DNA from: Methanomicrobiales archaeon | GTDB taxonomy: Archaea > Halobacteriota > Methanomicrobia > Methanomicrobiales > Methanospirillaceae | Direction: 5' to 3' | NCBI GenBank assembly: GCA_025358115.1 | Contig: JANYKQ010000060.1 | Coordinates: forward strand, 1 to 56,145 | Length of the DNA stretch: 56,145 bases | Shown: in pieces, positions 34,262 through 44,066 of the stretch | Layout: every line of letters starts with the position of its first letter | Position numbering within the stretch: position 1 is the stretch's first letter | Position numbers and translations under genes: made by a program | The notes under the pieces: generated by a model | The model's input: the letters and a program-made list of their open reading frames with translations, nothing else | Told to the model about the DNA's origin: nothing | Database searches by the model: none

Positions 34262-36013
34262 ATGACGGGTGAAATGGATCTCAAGCTGGAGGCGCTCTCG
34301 AAATATATCGTCACCAGCCCTTCATGGATCCGGTCGCTGGTCCTGATCTTCATCCTCTCCGGCTGTGTCGAAGTCATGGCGATCCTGGGGAGCGGAAGAT
34401 CCTTTACCCACCCCAATCTCTTCCCGCTCAACGCCTACCTCTTCCCGGCTCTCGGGGCCCTGGCCCTTACCCCCTGGCTGGCCCGCAGGTTCTCGGGAAA
34501 ACTCACGTACGGCTGGTCGGGGCTCACGGCGGCAATCGGCCTTATCATCTCGCTTTTTATCTCCCTCTCACCGGTCCTGCTGGTCAGCTCCTCGTTTCCG
34601 CTCTTCTTTGCGATCTCCTTAGCCCTGGTCTTTACGTTCCGCCTGCTCCTCCTTGCAGCGGTTGTCGATTTCCACCTGCACCGGGTCGTGGTCCCGGCAC
34701 TCGTTCATTCCGGCATAGCGGTCGTGGGAGCCGCACCATTCCTCGGGTTGGAGTTCGTGCAGCTCTCCATCCTCCTCCACATCAGCTTTGCCATCGGCGT
34801 CTTTGTCTTCATTAACGTGATCGAACGCCCGATGAAGGCCAACTTCCGGGTTGGTCCGCTCGAACTGGCCAATGCATTCCTTGCCCATCTGTCGGAAGGC
34901 AGCCATAAACTCGATGACTTCTTCCGGAGTATCGGTGAGTCAGTGGTCGTGCCTCAGGTCTCGCTGGTGATGCAGCGGGAAGGAAAGGAGGAGATCTTCC
35001 TGACGGTCCCCAATGTCCACCCCGGACCTCTCGGGGAGATTGGCGGAAGCAACCTGCCCTGGATCCTTCATGGCATGTTCGGCAATGCCTCGATGGTCTT
35101 CCATGGCTCGGCCTCGCACGATTTCAACCCGGTCGATGAGGTGGAGGTACGAAAAGTGGGTGCCCTGGTCCAGGAGACCCGCCCCAAGTCCTGTTCCAAC
35201 ACGGGCTGCACAAAATCGGAAAGGTTCCGGTGCGGATCGGTCGATGTGCTCGCCCAGTCGTTCGGGGACACAGTCTTTGTGGCGGCTACCCGGTCTCCGC
35301 TGGTTACCGAAGATCTGGACTTTGCCCTTGGTTTTGCCATCATGAAAGCGGGAGAGAAATATTTCCGGCACGTGGCGTTCATCGATGCCCACAACTGCAT
35401 GGATCCCATGGAGAACGGGGTATTTGCCGGGACACAACTCGCAATGGAATATGTCGGCGCTGCAGATGCTGCGTTTGCCGGTACCGCCCGGAAAGAACAG
35501 GCCGGGTTCTCTGCGGGATATGCCGGCCGTCTCCTCCCGTTCTCGCGCCAGGAAGGTTTTGGCGACCTTGGTGTCCAGGTCCTTATCGTGAATGCGGCCG
35601 GGCAGAAGACTGCGTACGTTCTTTTCGATGGCAACAACATGCAGACCGGCGTAAGGGACGAGATCCGCCGGAGACTGCTCGCCCACGTGGATGAATGTGA
35701 GGTTATGACCACCGATACCCATGTGGTCAATACCGTATCCGGCCGAAACCAGGTGGGGCTCAGGATCCCGGTGGATGCCTTTTACCCCCTTGTGGAGAGA
35801 GCAGTCCTCGAAGCCCTGGCCGACGCCGCCCCGGCCCGGACTGCCGGTGCAACCGCATGGTGCCCGGGAATCGTGGTCTTTGGTTCGCAGCGGATCTCCC
35901 AGATCGCGTCCACCGTGAACGGGATGATGGGATTTTTGCTCCCGGTTGCGATTATCATTCTCCTGGGGGCTTTCCTGACTACCGCAATGGCCTATTACCT
36001 GCTGGTATATTAG
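34262..36013 (+). CDS. DUF2070 membrane protein
   Basis: A 583-residue archaeal protein. The N-terminal third has six or more membrane helices. A soluble domain follows with VPNVHPGPLGEIGGSNLPW, GSASHDFNPVDE, FIDAHNCMDPMENG and TTDTHVVNTVSGRNQVG; these conserved His/Asp residues suggest metal binding. One further C-terminal helix pair (MMGFLLPVAIIILLGAFLTTAMAYYLL) ends the protein. This is the DUF2070 family, widely conserved in archaea, of unknown function. AGGAGGGA 7 nt before the ATG decides the start. The two chaperoning membrane ends and the metal-like motifs suggest a membrane-bound hydrolase (inference). Confidence 0.85.
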   Translation: MTGEMDLKLEALSKYIVTSPSWIRSLVLIFILSGCVEVMAILGSGRSFTHPNLFPLNAYLFPALGALALTPWLARRFSGKLTYGWSGLTAAIGLIISLFISLSPVLLVSSSFPLFFAISLALVFTFRLLLLAAVVDFHLHRVVVPALVHSGIAVVGAAPFLGLEFVQLSILLHISFAIGVFVFINVIERPMKANFRVGPLELANAFLAHLSEGSHKLDDFFRSIGESVVVPQVSLVMQREGKEEIFLTVPNVHPGPLGEIGGSNLPWILHGMFGNASMVFHGSASHDFNPVDEVEVRKVGALVQETRPKSCSNTGCTKSERFRCGSVDVLAQSFGDTVFVAATRSPLVTEDLDFALGFAIMKAGEKYFRHVAFIDAHNCMDPMENGVFAGTQLAMEYVGAADAAFAGTARKEQAGFSAGYAGRLLPFSRQEGFGDLGVQVLIVNAAGQKTAYVLFDGNNMQTGVRDEIRRRLLAHVDECEVMTTDTHVVNTVSGRNQVGLRIPVDAFYPLVERAVLEALADAAPARTAGATAWCPGIVVFGSQRISQIASTVNGMMGFLLPVAIIILLGAFLTTAMAYYLLVY

Positions 36014-36091
36014 AAAACGAGCGGCATAATCCTGTCCTGGGCCGGCCAGCAGGCTGGCCGGTTTTTCGGAAGGGGTTTTTTTTACCTGTAC

Positions 36092-36706
36092 ATGAAAAAG
36101 GATAGTATGCATGAACTCGCAGAGGTCTGGACCCGGAAGCGTGGCCTTGCCTGGATTGCCGTAACTGCGATTTTATACGCTCTGGTTCTCATTCCCTTCA
36201 ACCAGGTCCACTGGGATATCGCCGGTATCCCCATCCGCCCGGCTGCTGCTCTCACGGTAGTTTTTGGAATCCTCTGTGGCCCGGCAGCGGCCTGGGGTTT
36301 TGGCATCGGAAATATTGCCGGAGACCTGTCGGGTTCCTGGTCCCTGATGAGCATTATCGGTTTTCTCATCAATGTTCTTTATCCCTACGTATCCTACCGG
36401 CTCTGGCACCGTTTGATGAGAGGTCATGAGCTCCGGGTGGATAAGTTCAGTCTCGGGCGGTTTTTTCTGGTGACATTTGTTGCAACCCTGGTTTGTATGG
36501 CTCTTCTCGCTCTCGGTGGAACTGTCTTTTTCGGACGTCCTTTCGAAAGTAAGTTCATAGGTTACTTTGCCAACAACATTATCTGGGCTATGCTTGCCGG
36601 ACCTGTCGTGTTCTGCCTGATCTTTGACAGGGCGGTCCGGAACGGATGGGTCTATGGCAGGGAATGGGACCGGCTAAAACAATCACTGCCTTTGCAGTAT
36701 TCCTGA
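36092..36706 (+). CDS. ECF S-component-like (QueT-like) membrane protein
   Basis: A 204-residue protein with five to six helices. IPIRPAAALTVVFGILCGPAAAWGFGIGNIAGDL resembles the helices of vitamin/queuosine precursor S-components of energy-coupling-factor transporters (IRPA, GPxxAxGxGxGN-GD). No ATPase or T-component gene is nearby, so it would have to share a general module. The substrate is unknown. The first ATG is 36092; AAGGAT before the ATG at 36107 makes that one equally likely. Downstream of the DUF2070 gene by 78 bases. Confidence 0.55.
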   Translation: MKKDSMHELAEVWTRKRGLAWIAVTAILYALVLIPFNQVHWDIAGIPIRPAAALTVVFGILCGPAAAWGFGIGNIAGDLSGSWSLMSIIGFLINVLYPYVSYRLWHRLMRGHELRVDKFSLGRFFLVTFVATLVCMALLALGGTVFFGRPFESKFIGYFANNIIWAMLAGPVVFCLIFDRAVRNGWVYGREWDRLKQSLPLQYS

Positions 36707-36960
36707 GATGGCAAGAGTCATCCGGGCACCCCGTTTTGCAGGATTTTCCGGTTGACCGTATTGTTAAAAGGATCCGAAAAAAAAATTTGGGCGGCTATGG
36801 ATGACCGGTTACCGGAAGAAAAAAGCGTGCGGTTGGGGGAAAAGAGGGTGTTTCCTCCAGGTCGCTGGTTGCGTTGTACAATGTTCAAAGAAGGTGGTGG
36901 GAATTATATCCCGCCTGCGGATACATTTCGCTTTTGTAATCGTTCGTCCTGTAATTTCAT

Positions 36961-39345
36961 TCAGAAGTTCGGCACAGGGACAAAATTGTTCCCGGTCTGC
37001 ATAAAGACCGTCCGGGGCAGCTCGATGCCGAGCGCTTCTTTTAAGACCTCTTCGATCGTCTCTACCGGTACGAAGGTCAGTTCGGTCCGGACATCTTCCG
37101 GCACATCCAGGAGATCCCGCTCGTTCTCCTTTGGCAGGATCACTTTCTTTATTCCCGCCCGGTGAGCCGCGAGGATCTTCTCCTTGATGCCCCCGACCGG
37201 AAGCACCGTTCCGCTCAGGGTAATCTCGCCGGTCATGGCAAGGTTCGGGTCAACGGTCTTACCGGTGATTAAGGACGAAAGGGCCGTAAAGAGGGTTACG
37301 CCCGCTGAAGGCCCGTCCTTGGGGGTTGCACCCGATGGCACGTGAACGTGAATGTCGCTTGTCATGAAATTGAACCCGTTCTGGGTGTTTGCCAGCCGCG
37401 ACCGGATGAGGGAGAGCGATATGGTAGCCGACTCCTTCATCACATCCCCCAGCTGGCCCGTGAGGGTGAGTTTGCCGGTACCGGGCATGAACGTGCCTTC
37501 GATAAAGAGGATCTCTCCTCCCACCGGGGTCCATGCAAGGCCCGTCACCACACCGGGTACCGGTTCCTTGCGGGCCACTTCCTGCCGGATCAGTTCCTTG
37601 CCCAGTATCTCTGCGAGATTATCCTGCGACACGACAAACGGCAGCGTCGCGGTACCCGAGACAATCTTCTCGGACACGTGCCGGGCCATCTTTGCCAGTT
37701 GTTTCCGCAACCACCGGACACCAGCCTCGCGGGTATACTTCTCAATCACCACGCGCAAGGCTTCGTCATCGATCCGGAGCTTGTCCGCATCCAGGCCGTG
37801 CTCGGTTAAGGTCTCGGGAATCAGGTGATCTTTTGCAATCGCGAACTTCTCGTTCTTTGTGTACCCCGAGATCTCGATGATCTCCATCCGGTCGAGCAGG
37901 GGGGCCGGGATCGTTGCAAGCGAGTTGGCTGTTGCTATGAATAAGACGTCCGACAGATCATAGGGGACCTCTAAGTAATGATCCGAGAAGGTGTTGTTCT
38001 GCTCGGGGTCGAGGACTTCTAAGAGCGCACTGGCCGGGTCGCCGGCATAGGATGAGGCCAGCTTGTCGATCTCGTCGAGGATGAAGACGGGATTTTTCGT
38101 GCCGGCTTTCTGGATGCCCTGGATGATCCTTCCCGGCAGGGCACCGACATAGGTCCTCCGGTGTCCCCGGATCTCGGCCTCGTCGCGGACCCCGCCAAGA
38201 CTGATCCGGAGGTACTTGCGTCCCAGTGCCTCGGCTATACTTTTTCCAAGGCTCGTCTTTCCCGTGCCGGGCGGGCCGGTGAAGAGGAGGATCGAACCCT
38301 GTTTCTCGCTCCTGAGTTTCATGACAGCAAGGTGCTGTACGATTCGTTCTTTTACTTTCTCGAGACCGTTATGGTGGCTGTCGAGCACGCGGCGGGCCTC
38401 TTTGATATCGATGCTCTTCTTCTCTTCGGTCACCCACGGGAGATCGAGCAGGAGATCGAGATAGTTCCGGATCACGGCGCTCTCGTGGTTCTGGTTACCC
38501 CCGGCCTCAAGTTTCTTCGCCTCTCCCAGTGCTTTCTTCCGCACAAAGTCCGGCATTTTGGAGTTCTCGATACGCTCCCGGTAGCCGCCATCCCTTTGTG
38601 TGCCTTCACTCTCGGAGAGCTCTTCCTGGATCACCTTGAGCTGCTCGCGCAGCATAGCCTCGCGGTTCGACTTGCCCACCCGGTCAGTCACTTTCTTAGC
38701 CATCTCTATCCGGATGCTGATATCTTCCCGCGTCTTGACCAGGAGTTCCAGAAACGAGATGTACCGCTGCCGGACCGACGTGATCTCAAGGAGCGCCTGT
38801 TTCTCGGAGAGATGGACCGGCAGGAAGGGCATGACAAAGCCCATGATCTGGTCCACCGATTCCATCTGGTCGATGGGCCGGGTGAACTGCTCGGATCCCG
38901 AGAAGCGGCTGCTGATCTCGTGGATGGTGATCTTGATATCGTCAAGAATCCGGGCTTTGAGCTCGTCTTCGAGATCCATAAGATCGGGAACTGTCTCGTA
39001 CGCTGCATAGAGCCGCCCCGCCCGGTCTGTCAGGGATACTGCCTTTACCCGCTGCACTACCTGTGCACAGATCAGGTACCCGTCATTGGCCGGTTCGACT
39101 GCCGAGATCCGGAACAGGTTGCCGGTCTTGTACACCGACTCGGGGGTCAGCTCTGATGGGCGGGTACCGCTCTTAACTGTCAGGCCGATCGCGTGTGCCC
39201 CGGTGGTATCCTTCAATGCGTCCAGCAGGAGTGCTCCGGTTGCCGGGTCAACCGGGAATTTTGTCCGGCTGTCCGGGTAGACAACGATCTCAAAGAGCGG
39301 TATCACCAGTTTTTCCTGTAATATCTCAGTTGTTTCTGATTGCAT
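36961..39345 (-). CDS. lon: ATP-dependent protease Lon, bacterial type (LonA)
   Basis: A 794-residue soluble protease. The N-terminal substrate-recognition LAN domain (about 10-200) is followed by a coiled-coil helical region and the AAA+ module with Walker [10 protein letters not shown], Walker [10 protein letters not shown] and sensor residues. The C-terminal peptidase has [10 protein letters not shown] with the catalytic Ser and [17 protein letters not shown] with the Lys of the Ser-Lys dyad. It lacks the membrane segments of archaeal LonB, so it is of bacterial type. An ATG at 39360 overlaps the operator-like palindrome; the ATG at 39345 has GAGG 6-7 nt upstream and is preferred. It is transcribed after the marR gene. 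Confidence 0.95.
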   Translation of the reverse strand: MQSETTEILQEKLVIPLFEIVVYPDSRTKFPVDPATGALLLDALKDTTGAHAIGLTVKSGTRPSELTPESVYKTGNLFRISAVEPANDGYLICAQVVQRVKAVSLTDRAGRLYAAYETVPDLMDLEDELKARILDDIKITIHEISSRFSGSEQFTRPIDQMESVDQIMGFVMPFLPVHLSEKQALLEITSVRQRYISFLELLVKTREDISIRIEMAKKVTDRVGKSNREAMLREQLKVIQEELSESEGTQRDGGYRERIENSKMPDFVRKKALGEAKKLEAGGNQNHESAVIRNYLDLLLDLPWVTEEKKSIDIKEARRVLDSHHNGLEKVKERIVQHLAVMKLRSEKQGSILLFTGPPGTGKTSLGKSIAEALGRKYLRISLGGVRDEAEIRGHRRTYVGALPGRIIQGIQKAGTKNPVFILDEIDKLASSYAGDPASALLEVLDPEQNNTFSDHYLEVPYDLSDVLFIATANSLATIPAPLLDRMEIIEISGYTKNEKFAIAKDHLIPETLTEHGLDADKLRIDDEALRVVIEKYTREAGVRWLRKQLAKMARHVSEKIVSGTATLPFVVSQDNLAEILGKELIRQEVARKEPVPGVVTGLAWTPVGGEILFIEGTFMPGTGKLTLTGQLGDVMKESATISLSLIRSRLANTQNGFNFMTSDIHVHVPSGATPKDGPSAGVTLFTALSSLITGKTVDPNLAMTGEITLSGTVLPVGGIKEKILAAHRAGIKKVILPKENERDLLDVPEDVRTELTFVPVETIEEVLKEALGIELPRTVFMQTGNNFVPVPNF

Positions 39346-39359
39346 GGGTTCCTCATTCA

Positions 39360-39384
39360 TTTAGTTTGCATTTACCTAACTAAA
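39360..39384. promoter_or_regulatory. Operator-like palindrome before lon
   Basis: TTTAGTT (39360-39366) and AACTAAA (39378-39384) are inverted repeats. Within them ACCTAACTAA (39374-39383) is the exact reverse complement of TTAGTTAGGT found before the marR gene at 39836-39845. It is a probable MarR binding site covering the lon upstream region. Confidence 0.65.
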
Positions 39385-39401
39385 GTGCGGGACAAAAAAA
39401 A

Positions 39402-39836
39402 TTATCCCACTTTCTTCAGGATCTCAAGTAAGAGTTCCTGTTCCTGTTCATCCAGTGAATCGACCACTCGTTCAATCACCCGGCGCAAGGCATCGTGTTC
39501 GGCCGTTGCAACTTTTTTCCCTTTGTCGGTGAGGCGGATGTACAGGATTCTCCCGTCTTTGGGACAGGGTTCCCGGTACACGCACTCCATCCGGACAAAG
39601 CGGTTGATCATCTCGGTTATGGTGGGTTTTGAGTTCTTCGTGATCTCAGCAAGCCTGCTGAAGGTGACATCACCCTGTTCATCGATGACTTTGAGGTACG
39701 CGATCTGTTTGACCGTCATATCCGCAAGCCCGCATTCGGAAAATATAGTACAGGAGCATTCGTTCTTCATCCGGAGAAGGTGTTCAAACACTTCCAGCAG
39801 ATGCTCGTCTCGCTCCATCATACTCCGATCTTTCAT
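39402..39836 (-). CDS. MarR-family regulator with CxC-x5-C motif
   Basis: A 144-residue winged-helix repressor. Residues about 25-38 have NECSCTIFSEC, a close cysteine group unusual for MarR proteins. The winged helix follows (MTVKQIAYLKVIDEQGDVTF, then SKPTITEMINRFVRMECV), then DGRILYIRLTDKGKK as the wing, and a C-terminal dimer helix (VDSLDEQEQELLLEILKKV). It is upstream of lon with 56 bases to the preferred lon start, and a shared operator word sits in front of both. The cysteines suggest redox, thiol or metal sensing (inference). The ATG at 39836 overlaps the operator; starts at 39821 or 39818 (after GGAG) are possible. Confidence 0.88.
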   Translation of the reverse strand: MKDRSMMERDEHLLEVFEHLLRMKNECSCTIFSECGLADMTVKQIAYLKVIDEQGDVTFSRLAEITKNSKPTITEMINRFVRMECVYREPCPKDGRILYIRLTDKGKKVATAEHDALRRVIERVVDSLDEQEQELLLEILKKVG

Positions 39837-39854
39837 TAGTTAGGTCTTACCTAA
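39836..39854. promoter_or_regulatory. Operator-like palindrome before marR
   Basis: TTAGGT (39840-39845) and ACCTAA (39849-39854) flank a 3-nt spacer, preceded by TTAG. The 10-mer TTAGTTAGGT recurs inverted before lon. This suggests autoregulation plus control of lon by the same protein. Confidence 0.7.
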
Positions 39855-40093
39855 TAATAAATGTGCAGGTCAGGGTATCAGCAACCGGGACTGGAATGAA
39901 GGCAGGTTGACGGTCATGAATACCGCGCACGGGAGAACAATCGTTGATCCTTTTTTTCGCTGTGTAACAGGCAAGTCATTTGCCCTTGGGCTTCACGTTC
40001 CAAAACCCGTTGACGTAAAAACCTGAGCGAACAAATCCGAACAACCGACCCGGTAAAAAAATTAATGCGGATATAAATCAAAACTGTTTTATA

Positions 40094-40110
40094 GTTATTA
40101 TATAATATAA
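40094..40110 (+). promoter_or_regulatory. AT-rich promoter of the subtilase gene
   Basis: TAGTTATTATATAATAT, about 35-45 nt before the ATG, contains overlapping TATA-like words. AGGTGTG follows as ribosome-binding site 6-7 nt before the start. Pattern-based call. Confidence 0.5.
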
Positions 40111-40136
40111 AAAATTGCCTAATCGAGGTGTGAATA

Positions 40137-42722
40137 ATGGGGAATGAAAAATTACCTGATGACGTTCTCCGGAAGATGGACGGAGGATTACGTCGCCTTC
40201 TGCGCATGGAAGACGCAGAGATCAAAAAGATGGTAGAATTCCACAATGCACGCATTGAAAAAAGCATACCGGCAACCGGGTTGCCAGACAAGGGAAAACC
40301 GATCAGTACCGCCGGCTTAAACACTGCAGGAAAAACGGTAACCCGGGCAATATCCCGTGCTGACCAGGTACCCCATCCGGTTTTCGGACCTGTGCAGATT
40401 GAGAAGATCAAGCCCTTCCGGCTCTTGATTCGATCCATTATCCATTTTACCGGAAATACCAAAGACCTGGAAAAACTGGGTCTTGTCGTGCGCAGCCGTG
40501 CCCAGGATATCTTCACCGTTACCGGCACACGAGCCCAGCTCTTAACGCTTGCTAACCAGCCCGCTACCCTGCGGATGAACCTACCCCGGATTTTGCTGCC
40601 AAACGTGGAAAATGCTTCTGCCCAGGCAGAGATCGCGGCGGTTCATGCACCGCGCCCGGCAAACCCAACCGGTTTCCAGGGTGCGGGAGTCATCATCGGA
40701 CTTATCGACTCTCCTCTTGATGTCACCCACCATGGTTTTCGGGATCCTGCCGGGGCAACGCATGATTCGCGAGTCCGCTACTACTGGGTCCAGGCCCCCC
40801 AGGCCGGTGCGCCGGGGTTCGATCCCGCTGCATATCATGCAGCAAATCCTTTGACAACGCCGAATTTTACCGGTCTCAATTATGGCCGCATCTACGATCG
40901 CGCTGCAATTACCAATGCAATCGGCCTGGCAGGAGGTCCGTACGGAACCGGAGCCGGCCAGATAGCCTGTACAACGGCAGCGGGAGAACATGGCACCCAC
41001 ACCACCGGTATCGCAGCAGGCAATGGTCTAGGGAATAACTGGAATACCGGAGCCGCTGTACATATTGGTGCTGCACCGGCCGCCGACATCATCCATGTCT
41101 GTTACCGCTGGAGCACCGCCAATCTCCAGAACGGTGTCTGGGAAGATGACGTGATTCATGCTATAAATTTCATCTTCGATGCAGCAGATTTCCATAACCA
41201 GCCGGCGGTTGTCAGTGTCAGCCTGGGGACCAATGTGGGACCGCACAATGGGATGACCCTTTTGGACCAGGCACGCGATAATCTCCTGAACTCCCATGTC
41301 AACCGGGCCATTGTCTGGTCTGCCGGTAATGATGATAACAAAGACGGGTTCCGGAAAGGTACAATTGCTGCAATGGTTACCGAGTCCATGACCCTGACTC
41401 CCACGAACATGGGGGGTGCGGTTGACCGGTGGCTCGATATCTGGTACCGGGGGCCGGAACTGGAGGTTGAGGTCCGGTGCGGAGCAGACACTACCGGCTG
41501 GCAGGCTGCAGGAAACGAGTTCCACGGGACACTCAATGGCCATACCGTTGATGTCGATCGGGAAACTGAACTAAGCAACACCCTGCGGGGAATCAGGCTG
41601 TACATTCTTGGAGCCCATACCGCGGATGTCTGTACCATAAACCTGCGCAATCCGGATGCTGCAGCTGCTGTAGACTATTTCGCCTGGACCGGAGCCCAGG
41701 GCTGGTGGGCGAGTGTAACCGGAGCCACTCACCATGAGATGACCCTGAGTGACACGGGATGCGGCTTATCGGTATTAACCGTAGGCGCGTGCGAAAAATT
41801 AGGCGCAGCTAACCCGGCAGCGGGAGAGATCATTACCACCTACAGCAGTGCCGGGCCGACCGTTGATGGCCGGATCAAACCCGAGATTGCTGCTGTTGGT
41901 GGAGGTTCATCGGGGGATGTGATCTCCACAAATTCCAACCAGGCAAGCGGTTATATCGGCATGTCAGGAACCAGCATGGCAACGCCCCTCACTGCCGGTG
42001 CCGTGGCTTTGCTGTTCAATGAATATGTCCCCCTTCACCACGACCTGACCCATGACACCATCAAGGCCATCTTAACCCAGAACACAAACACGCTGGGTCT
42101 CCATCTCGACCCTTCAGCACCGGGTTACGTTGCAACGGAACGAAACAAGTACGGTTACGGCCGCCTGAGGGTCATTGCCCCCATTGACCTGATCATGCCG
42201 CCGCTCGATGTGGATTTGTGGATACGGACCGCTGACGACGATTACGGTGTCGAGCCATACCCCGGCGGCTGTTTCTGCTCCGCACCGGATATCCGGGTAT
42301 GCCAGCAGGGGACCGATACCGAAGTGACCAGCCTTGTCTGGGGTACGATCTATGATGTCAAAGTTACCGTCCGTAACCTGGGTGACAGCGATGCTGTCGG
42401 TGCAACCGTGCGGCTGCGTTATACCCTGCCCTGGACCGCACCGGATGGATGGCATGCTGCAGAAGATGCCGGTAACAATCCTCTCGAACAGACCATCACG
42501 GTACCGGCACTGGGCCAGCAGACCGTTACCTTCTCCTGGAGACCGGATGCCGCCGAGATCGGTGCTCCTGCAACTACCCATCATTTCTGTCTTCTTGCAG
42601 AGACCTGGCACCTGTCCGATCCCCTCAGTTATACCATGCCGTCAACTTCCGGCGGGGATGCCTGGACCCTGAATATCAAGAACTCCAACAATGTAGCCCT
42701 GCACAATCTGCATATTCAGTAG
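40137..42722 (+). CDS. Subtilisin-like serine protease (S8) with CARDB-type C-terminus
   Basis: An 861-residue protein. The catalytic triad is D191 (GLIDSPLDVTHHG), H285 (GEHGTHTTGIAAGNG) and S613 (GTSMATPLTAGA), with the oxyanion region VSAGN-like IVWSAGNDD. The His-to-Ser distance (about 330 residues) is longer than in plain subtilisins because of an inserted beta domain (about 390-530). The N-terminal 170 residues are charged, including a region (LLIRSIIHFTGNTKDLEKLG) that could be an inhibitory propeptide. A C-terminal adhesion-like beta domain (about 700-850: DIRVCQQGTD, VKVTVRNLGDSDAVGATVRL) matches the CARDB type. No signal peptide or membrane segment is seen, which is odd for this architecture. 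It is 12 nt upstream of a LysM protein gene. Confidence 0.88.
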   Translation: MGNEKLPDDVLRKMDGGLRRLLRMEDAEIKKMVEFHNARIEKSIPATGLPDKGKPISTAGLNTAGKTVTRAISRADQVPHPVFGPVQIEKIKPFRLLIRSIIHFTGNTKDLEKLGLVVRSRAQDIFTVTGTRAQLLTLANQPATLRMNLPRILLPNVENASAQAEIAAVHAPRPANPTGFQGAGVIIGLIDSPLDVTHHGFRDPAGATHDSRVRYYWVQAPQAGAPGFDPAAYHAANPLTTPNFTGLNYGRIYDRAAITNAIGLAGGPYGTGAGQIACTTAAGEHGTHTTGIAAGNGLGNNWNTGAAVHIGAAPAADIIHVCYRWSTANLQNGVWEDDVIHAINFIFDAADFHNQPAVVSVSLGTNVGPHNGMTLLDQARDNLLNSHVNRAIVWSAGNDDNKDGFRKGTIAAMVTESMTLTPTNMGGAVDRWLDIWYRGPELEVEVRCGADTTGWQAAGNEFHGTLNGHTVDVDRETELSNTLRGIRLYILGAHTADVCTINLRNPDAAAAVDYFAWTGAQGWWASVTGATHHEMTLSDTGCGLSVLTVGACEKLGAANPAAGEIITTYSSAGPTVDGRIKPEIAAVGGGSSGDVISTNSNQASGYIGMSGTSMATPLTAGAVALLFNEYVPLHHDLTHDTIKAILTQNTNTLGLHLDPSAPGYVATERNKYGYGRLRVIAPIDLIMPPLDVDLWIRTADDDYGVEPYPGGCFCSAPDIRVCQQGTDTEVTSLVWGTIYDVKVTVRNLGDSDAVGATVRLRYTLPWTAPDGWHAAEDAGNNPLEQTITVPALGQQTVTFSWRPDAAEIGAPATTHHFCLLAETWHLSDPLSYTMPSTSGGDAWTLNIKNSNNVALHNLHIQ

Positions 42723-42734
42723 GAGGTGAAAAAA

Positions 42735-44066
42735 ATGCCAAAAAATGAAACTGCGTTCGTCTGGAAAGGTGAACATACATTCCAGATCATAGGAACACAA
42801 CACCATGAGGATACAATAAAAATTGTTGCTGATTCCCACCAGAAAGAGGCCCGGGTCAGCCTGATCCTGCCAACATTGTCGATCACGTACGCTGATATGG
42901 CGTTCACCAACGCGATTGGCGGCGTTCAGGAAGATTATCCGTACTCCCAAAAGTACGGGAAAAAGTTCTTCGATCCCCCGGTGGTGATCAGTGGTGAGAA
43001 AGAGATTGAGAACTATACCTGGATCCGGGGGGCCAATAAGGTCACTATCGGGCCGGAACAGACTGAAATCGAATGGTACCTGTTTAAAAAACTCGTAATC
43101 CCGCGACTGCGGATCGACCGGAAGAAACCTGCCGAGGCAATGATCCGGTGCAAGTCTATCTCCATAGATGTGGACACCCCGTTAAAAATAGATGTGCTCC
43201 AGTTTGCCGATGGCCGTCATATCGGAGGGGTCCGGGTCGAGAAACGACATCCGGACTGGAAACCAAAAGAACCGGAAAAACGGTATGACCTCACGATACA
43301 TGTCTCGGACAGCAGGACTTTGCAACCAATGGCAGAAAGAGTGGTCAATTTCTTCCGCTGGGACGAGAAGACCTCCACACCCTATGGGGCGGGGGGTTTT
43401 GTCAAGGCTGAACAAAAGTACACCGATGGGAATGGGACCGTTCACGACCCGGCCCGTACCAGCAACATTCTGGAAGCGATTACGGTTGGAATTATGGGCC
43501 GGGCGTCGGTTGCAAAATGTTTCCGGGCATTGCCGGGACAGATTGTTCGTCATGAAATCCGAACCTGGGCCCTGGAGAAGACTAAACGGGATTATACCTG
43601 GGCCAGTAAGGATACGCTCGATTCAATTGCAGGCTTGACCGGGATCAAGGGAGCTGAGATACTCAAAACAAACGGGCTGGGTGATTCAGGATCCGTAAAG
43701 GCAGGTTCAAAGATCAGCCTGCCCTGTTATGCAGCCTCCTACCAGATGGAACGGGGAGATTCCTTTGAGTGGCTTATCCGGGCCTTCGCGTACGAGAACA
43801 GCGAGGAACTATCCCGTGTTAATAATCTGATAACTCTCGCGGAATGGGATGGTAAGGAAAATATCCGGTTACCCGGCTGGCATTTCTTCTATGCCCGAAA
43901 AGGAGACTCCCTGAAACTGATCGATTCCCTGTTCAACCTGCCGCCGGGATCTTCACGTACCCTTGGTCGTGTCCATCATCCCCATGCCCCGATACCTTTC
44001 GAATCGGAGATCATCGCGGTGCCGACAGAAGAATTTGTGAAAAAGCATATCGGGAGTTTCAAATAA
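42735..44066 (+). CDS. LysM-repeat protein paired with the subtilase
   Basis: A 443-residue protein without signal peptide. The first half (about 1-170) is an unrecognised beta-rich domain (FVWKGEHTFQIIGTQHHEDT). Then comes an Ig/Big-like module (DLTIHVSDSRTLQPMAERVV to GNGTVHDP, about 190-240). The last third holds LysM-like modules: YTWASKDTLDSIAGLTGI to GSKISLPC, YQMERGDSFEWLIRAFA to IRLPG, and FYARKGDSLKLIDSLF to EIIAVP. The ATG at 42735 has a perfect AGGAGGTG ribosome-binding site just after the subtilase stop, so the two are a bicistron. LysM normally binds chitin or peptidoglycan, absent from this methanogen group, so the ligand is unknown; it may be a partner-protein module. Confidence 0.75.
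   Translation: MPKNETAFVWKGEHTFQIIGTQHHEDTIKIVADSHQKEARVSLILPTLSITYADMAFTNAIGGVQEDYPYSQKYGKKFFDPPVVISGEKEIENYTWIRGANKVTIGPEQTEIEWYLFKKLVIPRLRIDRKKPAEAMIRCKSISIDVDTPLKIDVLQFADGRHIGGVRVEKRHPDWKPKEPEKRYDLTIHVSDSRTLQPMAERVVNFFRWDEKTSTPYGAGGFVKAEQKYTDGNGTVHDPARTSNILEAITVGIMGRASVAKCFRALPGQIVRHEIRTWALEKTKRDYTWASKDTLDSIAGLTGIKGAEILKTNGLGDSGSVKAGSKISLPCYAASYQMERGDSFEWLIRAFAYENSEELSRVNNLITLAEWDGKENIRLPGWHFFYARKGDSLKLIDSLFNLPPGSSRTLGRVHHPHAPIPFESEIIAVPTEEFVKKHIGSFK

Noticed and set aside
39914-40528. 204-codon minus-strand frame
   Set aside because: It lies opposite the subtilase start and its promoter; composition is that of a complementary-strand shadow.
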